DNA of 64,000 bases from Blastococcus xanthinilyticus. GTDB lineage: Bacteria; Actinomycetota; Actinomycetes; Mycobacteriales; Geodermatophilaceae. The notes below the pieces were generated by a model. It was not told where the DNA came from and made no database searches. It worked only from the letters and a program-made list of their open reading frames with translations. Each line of letters starts with the position of its first letter. Positions within the stretch are counted from its first letter, which is position 1. The position numbers and the translations under genes were made by a program. Of the stretch, positions 17,523-25,148 are shown piece by piece. The stretch spans positions 124,001-188,000 of the forward strand of contig NZ_VNHW01000003.1 of the NCBI RefSeq assembly GCF_008124835.1. Direction: 5' to 3'.

Positions 17523-19106
17523 ATGCCCGACCCATCAGTTCCCCACGACGGCTCCGCCGCGACGGCGGCTCTCTCCCGGCGCCGGCTGCTGCAGGCCGCC
17601 GCCGTCGCCGGTGCCGGGGTCGGCGCCGGCACGCTGCTCGGCCCCGCCCCGCGGGCCTTCGGTGCGCCCGGCCTCCGGGCGTCCCGGCCGGAGGCGCGCT
17701 GGGGCGTGCAGAGCGGCGAGGTCACGGCGGACTCGGCCGTGGTCTGGTCCAAGACCGACCGGCCCGCCCGGATGACCGTCGAGGTCGCCGCGACGGAGAG
17801 CTTCCGCGGGACGCGCGGGCGCTGGGCCGTCGACGTCGGCCCGGGCAGCGACCACGCCGGGAAGGTGGTGCTCCGCGGCCTGCCGGCCGGCACCGAGCTG
17901 TTCTACCGCGTGCAGTTCACCGAGCTGAGCCACGCCGGGCACGCCAGCGAGCCGCTGGTCGGCCGGCTGGTCACCGCACCGGCCGACCGGCGCGACGTCA
18001 GCTTCGCCTGGTCCGGCGACGTCGCCGGCCAGGGCTGGGGGATCAACCCCGACCTGGGGGGCATGACCGGGTTCGAGGCGATCCGCCGGCTGCGTCCGGA
18101 CTTCTTCATCCACTCCGGCGACAGCGTCTACGCCGACGGGCCGCTGCAGGAGCAGGTCGTCCTCCCCGACGGCTCGGTGTGGCGCAACGTCGTCACCCCG
18201 GAGAAGAGCAAGGTCGCCGAGACGCTGGACGAGTACCGCGGCCAGTACCGCTACAACCTGCTCGACGACAACGTGCGCCGCTTCGCCGCGGAGGTGCCCC
18301 AGCTGGTCCAGTGGGACGACCACGAGGTGACGAACAACTGGTACCCCGGTGAGGTCCTCACCGACGACCGGTACACGGTGAAGAACGTCGACACGCTGGC
18401 CGCCCGGGCCCGCCGGGCCTTCCTCGAGTACATGCCCATCGCCGGCAACCGGATCGACCGGACCCTGCCCTACGGGCCGCTGGTCGACGTCTTCGCCCTG
18501 GACCTGCGCACCTACCGCGGCCCCAACTCGGCCAACCTGGCGGCGGGTGGCCCGGAGGCGCGGATCTTCGGCGGCGGCCAGCTGGGCAACCTCGCCCGGC
18601 AGCTGCGCTCGTCGCGGGCCCTGTGGAAGGTCATCGCCTCCGACATGCCGCTCGGCCTGGTGGTGCCGGACGGGCCGGTGGACCAGGAGGGCATCGCCAA
18701 CCGGGACCCCGGCCAGCCGCTGGGCCGGGAGCTGGAGGTCGCCCGCCTGCTGTCGACCCTCAAGCGGGACGGCGTCCGCAACGTCGTCTGGCTCACCGCC
18801 GACGTCCACTACACGGCCGCCCACCACTACGACCCGCAGCGGGCCGCGTTCTCCGACTTCGACCCGTTCTGGGAGTTCGTCTCCGGCCCGCTGCACGCCG
18901 GCACGTTCGGCCCGAACGAGCTCGACGGGACGTTCGGGCCGGAGGTCGTGTTCTCCCGCCATGCGGAGCGGCCCAACCAGCCTCCGAGCGACGGGCTGCA
19001 GTTCGTCGGCCACGTCCGCATCGACGGGGCCAGCGGGGTCATGACCGTGGAGCTGCGGAACACCGCCGGGGCCGTCCTGCACACCACGGAGCTCACCCCG
19101 GCCTGA
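17523..19106 (+). CDS. phoD: Alkaline phosphatase D (PhoD) family, Tat-exported
   Basis: The 527-residue protein starts at ATG 17523 behind GGGAAGGAAGG. Residues 18-24, SRRRLLQ, are a twin-arginine motif followed by an alanine/glycine hydrophobic stretch, so it is exported folded. The PhoD N-terminal domain starts with WGVQSGEVTADSAVVWSKTD. The metallophosphatase part shows FAWSGDVAGQGWGIN, DFFIHSGDSVYADGP, VQWDDHEVTNNWYP and WLTADVHYTAAHHYDP, which supply the Asp, Asn/His and other ligands of the Fe/Ca centre. It is a phosphomonoesterase or phosphodiesterase for phosphate scavenging outside the cell. A strong hairpin lies on each side, so it is transcribed alone. No Pho box could be assigned by eye. 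Confidence 0.92.
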   Translation: MPDPSVPHDGSAATAALSRRRLLQAAAVAGAGVGAGTLLGPAPRAFGAPGLRASRPEARWGVQSGEVTADSAVVWSKTDRPARMTVEVAATESFRGTRGRWAVDVGPGSDHAGKVVLRGLPAGTELFYRVQFTELSHAGHASEPLVGRLVTAPADRRDVSFAWSGDVAGQGWGINPDLGGMTGFEAIRRLRPDFFIHSGDSVYADGPLQEQVVLPDGSVWRNVVTPEKSKVAETLDEYRGQYRYNLLDDNVRRFAAEVPQLVQWDDHEVTNNWYPGEVLTDDRYTVKNVDTLAARARRAFLEYMPIAGNRIDRTLPYGPLVDVFALDLRTYRGPNSANLAAGGPEARIFGGGQLGNLARQLRSSRALWKVIASDMPLGLVVPDGPVDQEGIANRDPGQPLGRELEVARLLSTLKRDGVRNVVWLTADVHYTAAHHYDPQRAAFSDFDPFWEFVSGPLHAGTFGPNELDGTFGPEVVFSRHAERPNQPPSDGLQFVGHVRIDGASGVMTVELRNTAGAVLHTTELTPA

Positions 19107-19118
19107 GTTCGGGCCGGC

Positions 19119-19153
19119 GCCCGGGAACGGGGCCAGCGGTCCCGTTCCCGGGC
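19119..19153 (+). terminator. Perfect 13-bp stem-loop terminator after phoD
   Basis: GCCCGGGAACGGG (19119-19131) and its exact complement (19141-19153) enclose a nine-base loop, 12 bases after the stop. It sits between phoD and the DUF3500 gene. Confidence 0.72.
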
Positions 19154-19194
19154 CCCGGCGGGCGGCGCGTTCCGCGGGGGAGGAGCATCCCCTC

Positions 19195-20250
19195 ATGGCC
19201 GGTGGGGAGCTCGCCCGGGACGACGGCGCGGTCCGGGCGGTGGCCTCCCGCATGGCCGAGGCGGCGGCGCAGTGGCTCGACGGCCTCGACGCGGACCAGC
19301 GGCGGGTGGCCACCGGCCCGGGCCCGGGGGACGGCCCGTCCGACGCCGAGCGCCGGCGCTGGTTCTACACGCCCACCGACCACGGGGGGCTGACCTTCCA
19401 CGACCAGCGGCCGGCGCAGCAGCGGGCGGCGATGCGGCTGGTGGCCTCGGGCCTGTCCACGCCCGCGTACGTCACCGTCGCGACGGTCATCGGTCTGGAG
19501 AACGTCCTCGACCAGGCCGAGGGATTCGTCGCCCGGTTCGACCGGGAGCGCGGCCGGGACCCGGGCCTGTACTACCTCCGGGTCTTCGGCGAGCCCGGGG
19601 AGCGCTCGACCTGGGGATGGCGGTTCGGCGGGCACCACGTCTCGCTGAACAACCTCGTCGTCGACGGCGCCGTGGTGGCGACCACCCCGTGCTTCCTCGG
19701 CGCCAACCCGGCGGCGTCGCCGTTGCTCGGGGGCGCGGTGAACCGGCCGCTGGGGCGGGCCGAGGACCTCGCCCGTGACCTCGTCCGCTCGCTGCCGCGC
19801 GATCTCGCTCCCCGCGCGGTGCTGCTGGACCGGGCGCCGTCGGACGTGGTGACCGCCAACCGGACGACCGTCGCCCCGGGGGACGGAGAGGCCGAGCACT
19901 CGGCCCTGGCGTACCGCGCCGAACCCCGCGGCGTCGCGGCTGCCGAGCTCGACGCCGAGCAGCGGGAGCTGCTGCGCGCCCTGCTCGGCACCTACCTCGA
20001 CCGGGTGCCGGGCGAGATCTCCCCACTGCGCCGGTACGACGATGCCGCCCTCGACGCGGTGCACATCGCCTGGGCGGGGCCGACCGAGCCCGGGGCGCCG
20101 CACTACTACCGGGTGCAGGGCCCCCGGTTGCTGATCGAGTGGGACAACACCCAGAACGGGGCCAACCACGCGCACTCGGTCTGGCGCGACCCGGAGGTTG
20201 ACTTCGGGCTGGACGTGCTGGCCCGCCACCGCGCGGCCGCGCACGGCTGA
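19195..20250 (+). CDS. DUF3500 family protein
   Basis: A 351-residue protein starting at ATG 19195 behind GGGGGAGGAG. It matches the DUF3500 layout: an RRRWFYTPTDHGGLTFHD segment near residue 58, FGEPGERSTWGWRFGGHHVS near residue 135, and the closing LLIEWDNTQNGANHAHSVWR near the C-terminus. The repeated histidines and acidic residues suggest metal binding, but the family has no proven function that I know. No signal peptide is present in this copy. It has terminators on both sides, so it is monocistronic. Confidence 0.82.
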   Translation: MAGGELARDDGAVRAVASRMAEAAAQWLDGLDADQRRVATGPGPGDGPSDAERRRWFYTPTDHGGLTFHDQRPAQQRAAMRLVASGLSTPAYVTVATVIGLENVLDQAEGFVARFDRERGRDPGLYYLRVFGEPGERSTWGWRFGGHHVSLNNLVVDGAVVATTPCFLGANPAASPLLGGAVNRPLGRAEDLARDLVRSLPRDLAPRAVLLDRAPSDVVTANRTTVAPGDGEAEHSALAYRAEPRGVAAAELDAEQRELLRALLGTYLDRVPGEISPLRRYDDAALDAVHIAWAGPTEPGAPHYYRVQGPRLLIEWDNTQNGANHAHSVWRDPEVDFGLDVLARHRAAAHG

Positions 20251-20262
20251 CCGGGCGCCCGG

Positions 20263-20283
20263 CCGGGGCGTCGGGCGCCCCGG
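20263..20283 (+). terminator. Stem-loop after the DUF3500 gene
   Basis: CCGGGGCG (20263-20270) and CGCCCCGG (20276-20283) form a perfect eight-base stem with a five-base loop, 12 bases after the stop. No T-tract. Confidence 0.55.
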
Positions 20284-20386
20284 TACCGGCACGCGCCCCG
20301 GGCAGCGGGGCAGGGACCTATCGCCCTTCCCCCCGGAGCTCCGGGAGGAGGACCGTGGTGCCCACCGGCGGCCTCGAGGAGGCGGG

Positions 20387-20701
20387 ATGAGCACCGACGA
20401 GAACCTGCAGCGAGCACCCGGGTCCGGCCGCGTTCGCCGGGACCCCGATCCGCTGCAGATGACGGAGGTCGAGAAGCGGATCGCCGAGTGGGAGGCGCGG
20501 CACGACGTCGCCGCCCGCGGGTCCCGCGCCGCGCCGGACGTCGTGCAGCACTACGTCGCCCACGAGCGGCTCACCCAGGGGATCCGCCCGCGGCCGGCCG
20601 GATCGCACGCCGCGGCCCGGGAGGTCGCCCGTCCCCGGCCGCCCGCGGAGGAGCCGCCGCGGGGCCGGGGCCTGCTCCGCCGCCTGGTCCACCGGGGCTG
20701 A
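20387..20701 (+). CDS. Small hypothetical protein
   Basis: ATG 20387 follows GAGGAGGCGGG and opens a 104-residue frame. The protein is hydrophilic and arginine-rich. MTEVEKRIAEWEARHDVAARG is helical, and the C-terminus is proline/arginine-rich (PRGRGLLRRLVHRG). No motif that I recognise. A competing minus-strand frame over the same bases has no ribosome site and a composition typical of shadow frames. It converges on the isochorismatase-family gene 24 bases away. Confidence 0.5.
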   Translation: MSTDENLQRAPGSGRVRRDPDPLQMTEVEKRIAEWEARHDVAARGSRAAPDVVQHYVAHERLTQGIRPRPAGSHAAAREVARPRPPAEEPPRGRGLLRRLVHRG

Positions 20702-20725
20702 CGGAGGGGGCGTCCCGACCGGCGA

Positions 20726-21385
20726 TCAGCTCGCCGGCAGGCGCGCCAGGATGTCGGCGGTGGCGGCGTGCAGCACGCCCATGCGCGCCGCCTCCTCCAG
20801 GTGCAGCGGCGCCACGCCGGAGACGGCGTCCCGGGCGATCAGCGTCCGGTAGTCGTGCTCGCTGGCCCCGTACACGGTCGCCCGGGGGCAGTTGGGGTAG
20901 TTGCAGCCGGCCACCACGACCGTGCTGACGCCGAGGGAGCGGAGGTGGGCGTCCAGCGGGGTGCGGTGGAAGGCGCCCCAGCGCGGCTTCCACATCGCCC
21001 ACTCCCGGTCGCCGAGGGGCTGCAGCTGCCCGGCCAGCAGCTCGCGCGGCGAGAGCAGCGCACCGGGGGCCGGCCGGAGGTCGGGCGCGAGCTCCGACCC
21101 GGGGGAGCCCGGGCGCACCACCGGCGCCCCGGAGGCGATCAGCGTGCGGCGCGGCAGGTCGACATCCGCGCCCTCGTAGAGGCGGACGACGTGCACGACC
21201 GGCCGAGCGGCCGCCCGGAAGCCGCGCACCAGGCGCGCGAGGGTCGGCAGGACGGCGCTGGTGCCCGCGATCGTGCTGCTGCCCCCGTCGAGGAAGTCGA
21301 CCTGCGTGTCGATCACCAGGAGGGCGGCGCGGTCCGGCTCGGGGGAGAGGTGCGGGTCGACGTCCACCGGCCAGCCGGGCAGCAC
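20726..21385 (-). CDS. Isochorismatase-family cysteine hydrolase
   Basis: The catalytic triad is visible: Asp in LLVIDTQVDFLDGG, Lys in WAMWKPRWGAFH and the nucleophile Cys in VVVAGCNYPNCPRATVYGA. Members hydrolyse isochorismate, nicotinamide, ureas or carbamoyl compounds; the CNYPNC form is seen in amidohydrolase-like members. I choose GTG 21385 (219 residues) since it has a strong site, GGGAGG at 21393-21398, seven bases away. An ATG at 21481 would add 32 residues of non-conserved sequence and would bury a GntR-type operator in coding sequence. The gene is divergent from a fumarylacetoacetase-family gene, and shared regulation is likely. Confidence 0.8.
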   Translation of the reverse strand: MLPGWPVDVDPHLSPEPDRAALLVIDTQVDFLDGGSSTIAGTSAVLPTLARLVRGFRAAARPVVHVVRLYEGADVDLPRRTLIASGAPVVRPGSPGSELAPDLRPAPGALLSPRELLAGQLQPLGDREWAMWKPRWGAFHRTPLDAHLRSLGVSTVVVAGCNYPNCPRATVYGASEHDYRTLIARDAVSGVAPLHLEEAARMGVLHAATADILARLPAS

Positions 21386-21439
21386 CGCACCACCTCCCGT
21401 CCACGGGACGACGGTCGCCGGCCGGACCGCGGGACCGTT

Positions 21440-21452
21440 GTTGTCGGACAAC
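21440..21452. promoter_or_regulatory. GntR (FadR-type) operator candidate
   Basis: GTTGTC-G-GACAAC is a perfect inverted repeat. It contains TTGTCGGACAA, which fits the FadR-subfamily GntR pattern TNGTNNNACNA. It lies in the 180-base divergent region between the isochorismatase and fumarylacetoacetase-family genes once the former starts at 21385. The cognate regulator is not in the window. Confidence 0.5.
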
Positions 21453-21490
21453 TGCTTGACCTCCGCCGGCGCGGACCCCATGATGCCGCA

Positions 21491-21506
21491 CGTGATCCAG
21501 ATCACC
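21491..21506. promoter_or_regulatory. CRP/GlxR-like palindrome
   Basis: CGTGA-TCCAGA-TCACC contains GTGAT and ATCAC arms and resembles TGTGA-N6-TCACA. It is 60 bases before the fumarylacetoacetase-family start and 38 bases from the GntR-like palindrome, in the same divergent control region. Confidence 0.4.
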
Positions 21507-21565
21507 CAATGCACCCAGCCGTGCCGCCGTCGCACCGCGACCGTCCACGGGCCGGGGGCCGGGCG

Positions 21566-22429
21566 ATGAGGCTGGTCTCCTTCCACGGCACCGACGGGCT
21601 GCGGCTCGGCGTCGAGACCGGAGCGGGGATCGCCGACGTCACCGAGGCGGCCGGCGACGGCGGCCCGGCCTCGGTGCGGGCGCTCGCCGGCGGCGGCGCG
21701 GAGGCGCTGGAGCGGGTGCGGCGCGCGGCGGACTCGGCGTCGGACGTCGTGCGCCTCGACCAGCTCCGGCTCGCGCCGGCCGTCCCCGACGCGGGCAAGA
21801 TCATCTGCGTCGGGCTGAACTACCGCAAGCACGCGGCGGAGGGCGGCATGCCCGTGCCCGACCGCCCGATCTACTTCGCCAAGTACGCCAACAGCCTGGC
21901 GGCATCCGGCGAGCCGGTGGTCATCCCGGCCGTCACCGCGAAGGCCGACTACGAGGTCGAGCTGGTCGCCGTGATCGGGCAGCGGGCCAGGAACGTCGAC
22001 GAGGACCGGGCGCTGGAGCACGTGTTCGGGTACGCCACGGGCAACGACCTGTCCGTGCGGGAGCTGCAGATGCGCAGCTCGCAGTGGATGTACGGCAAGG
22101 CCATCGACGGCTTCGCGCCGCTGGGCCCCTACGTGGTCACCAGCGACGAGGTCCCCGACCCGCAGGCGCTGGACCTGGAGACCCGGGTGAACGGCGAGCT
22201 CCGGCAGAACTCGAACACCCGGGACATGGTGTTCTCCGTGGCCGAGCTGGTCAGCGACCTGTCCCGGATCATGACGCTGGAGCCGGGCGACGTCATCTAC
22301 ACCGGCACGCCGGAGGGCGTGATCCTCGGCATGGCCGACCAGGTCTGGCTGCAGCCGGGGGACGAGGTCGTCTGCGAGATCCAGGGCCTGGGGCGTCTGG
22401 TCACCCCCCTGGTGGCCGACCCCGGCTGA
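21566..22429 (+). CDS. Fumarylacetoacetate hydrolase family protein
   Basis: ATG 21566 gives 287 residues. The C-terminal FAH fold is clear: KIICVGLNYRKHAAEGG, PIYFAKYANSL, DYEVELVAVIG with the metal-binding Glu pair, ATGNDLSVRELQ, WMYGKAIDGFAPLGPY and DVIYTGTPEGV. Members cleave or decarboxylate 2-oxo acids with a divalent metal, in catabolism of aromatic compounds or sugars (5-oxopent-3-ene-tricarboxylate or 2-keto-3-deoxy acid types). The exact substrate is not determined. It is followed after 83 bases by the NhaC-type gene and faces the isochorismatase-family gene, with GntR- and CRP-like sites between. Confidence 0.88.
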   Translation: MRLVSFHGTDGLRLGVETGAGIADVTEAAGDGGPASVRALAGGGAEALERVRRAADSASDVVRLDQLRLAPAVPDAGKIICVGLNYRKHAAEGGMPVPDRPIYFAKYANSLAASGEPVVIPAVTAKADYEVELVAVIGQRARNVDEDRALEHVFGYATGNDLSVRELQMRSSQWMYGKAIDGFAPLGPYVVTSDEVPDPQALDLETRVNGELRQNSNTRDMVFSVAELVSDLSRIMTLEPGDVIYTGTPEGVILGMADQVWLQPGDEVVCEIQGLGRLVTPLVADPG

Positions 22430-22512
22430 GCGCTGTCCCGCTCCGCGGCCGCCGGCCAGCAGCACCGCCGTAGACCAGGGGCCGACCACACCCGCACCAC
22501 CGAGGAGGGCTC

Positions 22513-24149
22513 GTGGAACCGTCGATCCTGTCGCTGCTGCCACCGCTGGTCACGATCGTCCTGGCGATCGCCACCCGGAAGATCCTGATCTCCCTCGGCG
22601 TCGGCATCGTGCTCGGTGCGCTCATGTACGCCGAGTGGGACGTCATGGGTGCGCTCGAGTTCATCTGGGAGGCGGCGTCGGGGCTGATCATCGCCGACGG
22701 CGAGATCGCCGAGGAGGTCTACATCCTCGTCGCCGTGGTCCTGATCGGCGTCCTGACCTCGCTCATCTACGTCTCCGGCGGTCTGCTGGCCTTCGCCGCC
22801 TGGGCGGTCCGCCGGGTGCGCAGCCGCAGCCAGGCGCAGTTCGTCCCGGTCATCACGGGCATCGTGATCTTCTTCGACGACGCGTTCAGCAGCCTGGTCG
22901 GTGGCACGGTGAGCCGATCGATCACCGACCAGCACCGCGTCCCCCCGCCAAGCTGTCCTACCTGGTCGACTCCACCGCGGCGCCGGTGATCATCCTGGTG
23001 CCCATCTCGGGCTGGGCCGCCTTCATCGCCGCGACGATGACCGGCATCCTCGACGAGAACGAGGTCGCCGGGCTGAACGGCTACGAGGCCTACCTGCAGT
23101 CGATCCCGGCCATGCTGTACCCGATCACCGCCCTGCTGCTGGTCATCGCGGTGGCGTGGTTCAGCATCGACATCGGCCCCATGCGCCGGCACGAGCGGAC
23201 CGCGGTCGAGCAGAACGTGCTCTACGACGCGGCGCACGGCCTGCCGCCCGGCGAGACCGACCGGAACCTGCCGGTGCGCGAGGACGGCCGCGTCCGCGAC
23301 CTGGTCCTGCCGATCGTCACCCTGATCGCGGTCACGGTGGCCGGCGCGCTGTGGATCGGCATCGACGGGGCCGAGGGCTCGCTGGCGCCCATGGACATCC
23401 TGGCCGCCACCGACGTCATCCTCGCGCTGTTCTACGGCACCATCGTCGCCTGCCTGGTGGCCGCCGGGATGCTGCTGGCCCGGCGCACCTCGGGCCGGGT
23501 GATCGGCAAGGCCGCGGTGTCCGGCATCCGGTCGATGTTCTTCGCGGCCGCGGTGCTCTTCCTCGCCTGGATCACCGCCGAGATCATCGGTGAGCTCGGC
23601 ATCGGCGAGTACCTGGCCGGCGTGATCGACGAGGCCCTCCCGCTGGCCCTGCTGCCGGTCATCCTCTTCGTGCTCGCCTCGTTCATCGCGTTCTCGATCG
23701 GCAGCACGTTCGGCACCTTCGGGCTGCTGCTGCCGATCGCGGCGGAGATCGCGCTCTCCCTCGACAGCGCGCTGCTGATCCCGGTCTTCGGCGCGGTGCT
23801 CGCCGGCGCCATCTTCGGCGACCACACCTCGCCGCTGTCGGACACCACGATCCTGTCCTCGATCGGGTCGGGCGTGCACCTCGTCGACCACGTCACCACC
23901 CAGCTGCCCTACGCCTTCGTCGCCGCCTCGGCGTCGGCGGTCGGCTACCTGGTCTCCGGCTTCACGGAGAGCACCGGCCTCGGGCTGCTGGCCGCCGTGG
24001 TCGCGCTCGGGGTGGCGGTCGTCGTGCTGAAGGGGCGCAGCGTCGCCGGCGGCTCTGAGCCGGGAAGCACGCCGCCGGGGAGCACGCCACGGGCGGGCGA
24101 CGTCCGGGCCGAGGAGGGGACCGCCCGGCCCACGGCACCGCCCGCCTGA
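22513..24149 (+). pseudogene. Na+/H+ antiporter NhaC family gene with a single frameshift
   Basis: GTG 22513 follows GAGGAGGG. The first frame codes MEPSILSLLPPLVTIVLAI and several membrane helices up to SRSITDQHRV, then loses homology. From about 22947 another frame continues the protein (AKLSYLVDSTAAPVIILVPI onward) to 24149, with the GDHTSPLSDTTILSS motif typical of NhaC antiporters. The junction is a run of six C (22941-22946); the joined protein would be about 545 residues. One missing base explains it. Homopolymer position makes a sequencing error plausible; a true mutation or ribosomal slippage are alternatives. Apart from this site both halves look intact and free of stops. Confidence 0.8.
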
Positions 24150-24155
24150 CCCGGC

Positions 24156-25148
24156 CTACCGGGCGCCGGCGTCGGTCCCGTTCGCCGCGGCGTACCAGGC
24201 GGCGAGGCGCGCGAACCCCTCGTCCAGGGCAACGTGCGGAGCCCACCCGAACGCCTCCCGCGTGCGGCCCTGGTCGAACCAGTGCGCCGTGGCCAGCTGC
24301 TCGGCGAGGAAGCGGGTCACCGGTGGGGTGGAGCGGCGGCCCGACGCCGCCCACGCCCCCTCGACGACGGCCCCGGCCAGCCAGGCCGCGGCGAAGGGGA
24401 CGCCGCGCCGGGGGCCGGGCACCCGCGCTGCCAGGCACAGCCGGGCGAGGACCTCGCCGACCGGTCGTGGCTCGCCGTTCGACACGACGAACGGCTCGCC
24501 GTGCACCGGCCCGCACGCGTCCACCGCGGCGACCAGTGCGGCCGCAGCGTTGTCGACGTAGGTGGTGTCGATCAGGGCCGCGCCCGACCCGATCAGGGGG
24601 AGCCGCCCCGCGCGTGCGCGCTCGACGATCCGCCCGACGAGCTGGGTGTCGCCCGGCCCCCAGACCAGGTGCGGACGGACGACGAGCACCGCGAGCGAGG
24701 CGGAGTCGGCGGCCAGCGCGTCGAGCTCGGCGACCGCCTTGGTCCGGGAGTAGTGCCCACGAGCCGTCCCCGGATCGGCCGGTTCGGCGCCGACCCCGGT
24801 CAGCGCCGCCCCCGCGTGGGCGACCGACGGCGACGAGACGTGCACCAGGCGGCCGACGCCCTCGGCGCGGCACGCGCCGACGACGGTGCGGGTGCCGTGC
24901 ACGTTCGCGCGCTCGTACTCCGCCCGGGGGCCGGTGACGTCGACCTTGGCGGCCAGGTGCACGACGGCGTCCTGACCGCGGACGGCCCGCGCCACGGCGG
25001 CCGGATCGGCGACGTCGCCCAGCACCTCGGCGCAGGGCAGCCCCGACGGCCGGCGCTGCAGCACGGTGACGTCGTCCCCGCGCGCCAGCAGCGCCTCGGC
25101 GGTGGCCCGCCCGAGCATCCCGCTGGCCCCGGTCACCAGGACCCTCAT
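24156..25148 (-). CDS. oleD: OleD: NADP-dependent 2-alkyl-3-oxoalkanoate reductase
   Basis: The 330-residue protein belongs to the extended short-chain dehydrogenase/3-beta-hydroxysteroid dehydrogenase group. VTGASGMLGRATA (GxxGxxG) opens the Rossmann fold; the catalytic Tyr-Lys is in HYSRTKAVAELD, and VRPHLVWGPGDTQLV is the usual substrate-side segment. In the olefin pathway OleD reduces the beta-keto acid made by OleA to a beta-hydroxy acid. Its ATG overlaps the oleBC stop (ATGA, 25145-25148), and the identification as OleD rests mainly on this operon position. It ends six bases from the convergent antiporter gene. Confidence 0.85.
   Translation of the reverse strand: MRVLVTGASGMLGRATAEALLARGDDVTVLQRRPSGLPCAEVLGDVADPAAVARAVRGQDAVVHLAAKVDVTGPRAEYERANVHGTRTVVGACRAEGVGRLVHVSSPSVAHAGAALTGVGAEPADPGTARGHYSRTKAVAELDALAADSASLAVLVVRPHLVWGPGDTQLVGRIVERARAGRLPLIGSGAALIDTTYVDNAAAALVAAVDACGPVHGEPFVVSNGEPRPVGEVLARLCLAARVPGPRRGVPFAAAWLAGAVVEGAWAASGRRSTPPVTRFLAEQLATAHWFDQGRTREAFGWAPHVALDEGFARLAAWYAAANGTDAGAR

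Noticed and set aside
20318-20692. Minus-strand frame of 124 codons opposite the small hypothetical gene at 20387
   Set aside because: No ribosome site and shadow-like composition; the plus-strand ATG has GAGGAGG in front.
21386-21481. Longer isochorismatase start at ATG 21481
   Set aside because: The extra 32 residues are not family-like and cover a perfect GntR-type operator; GTG 21385 has a far better ribosome site.
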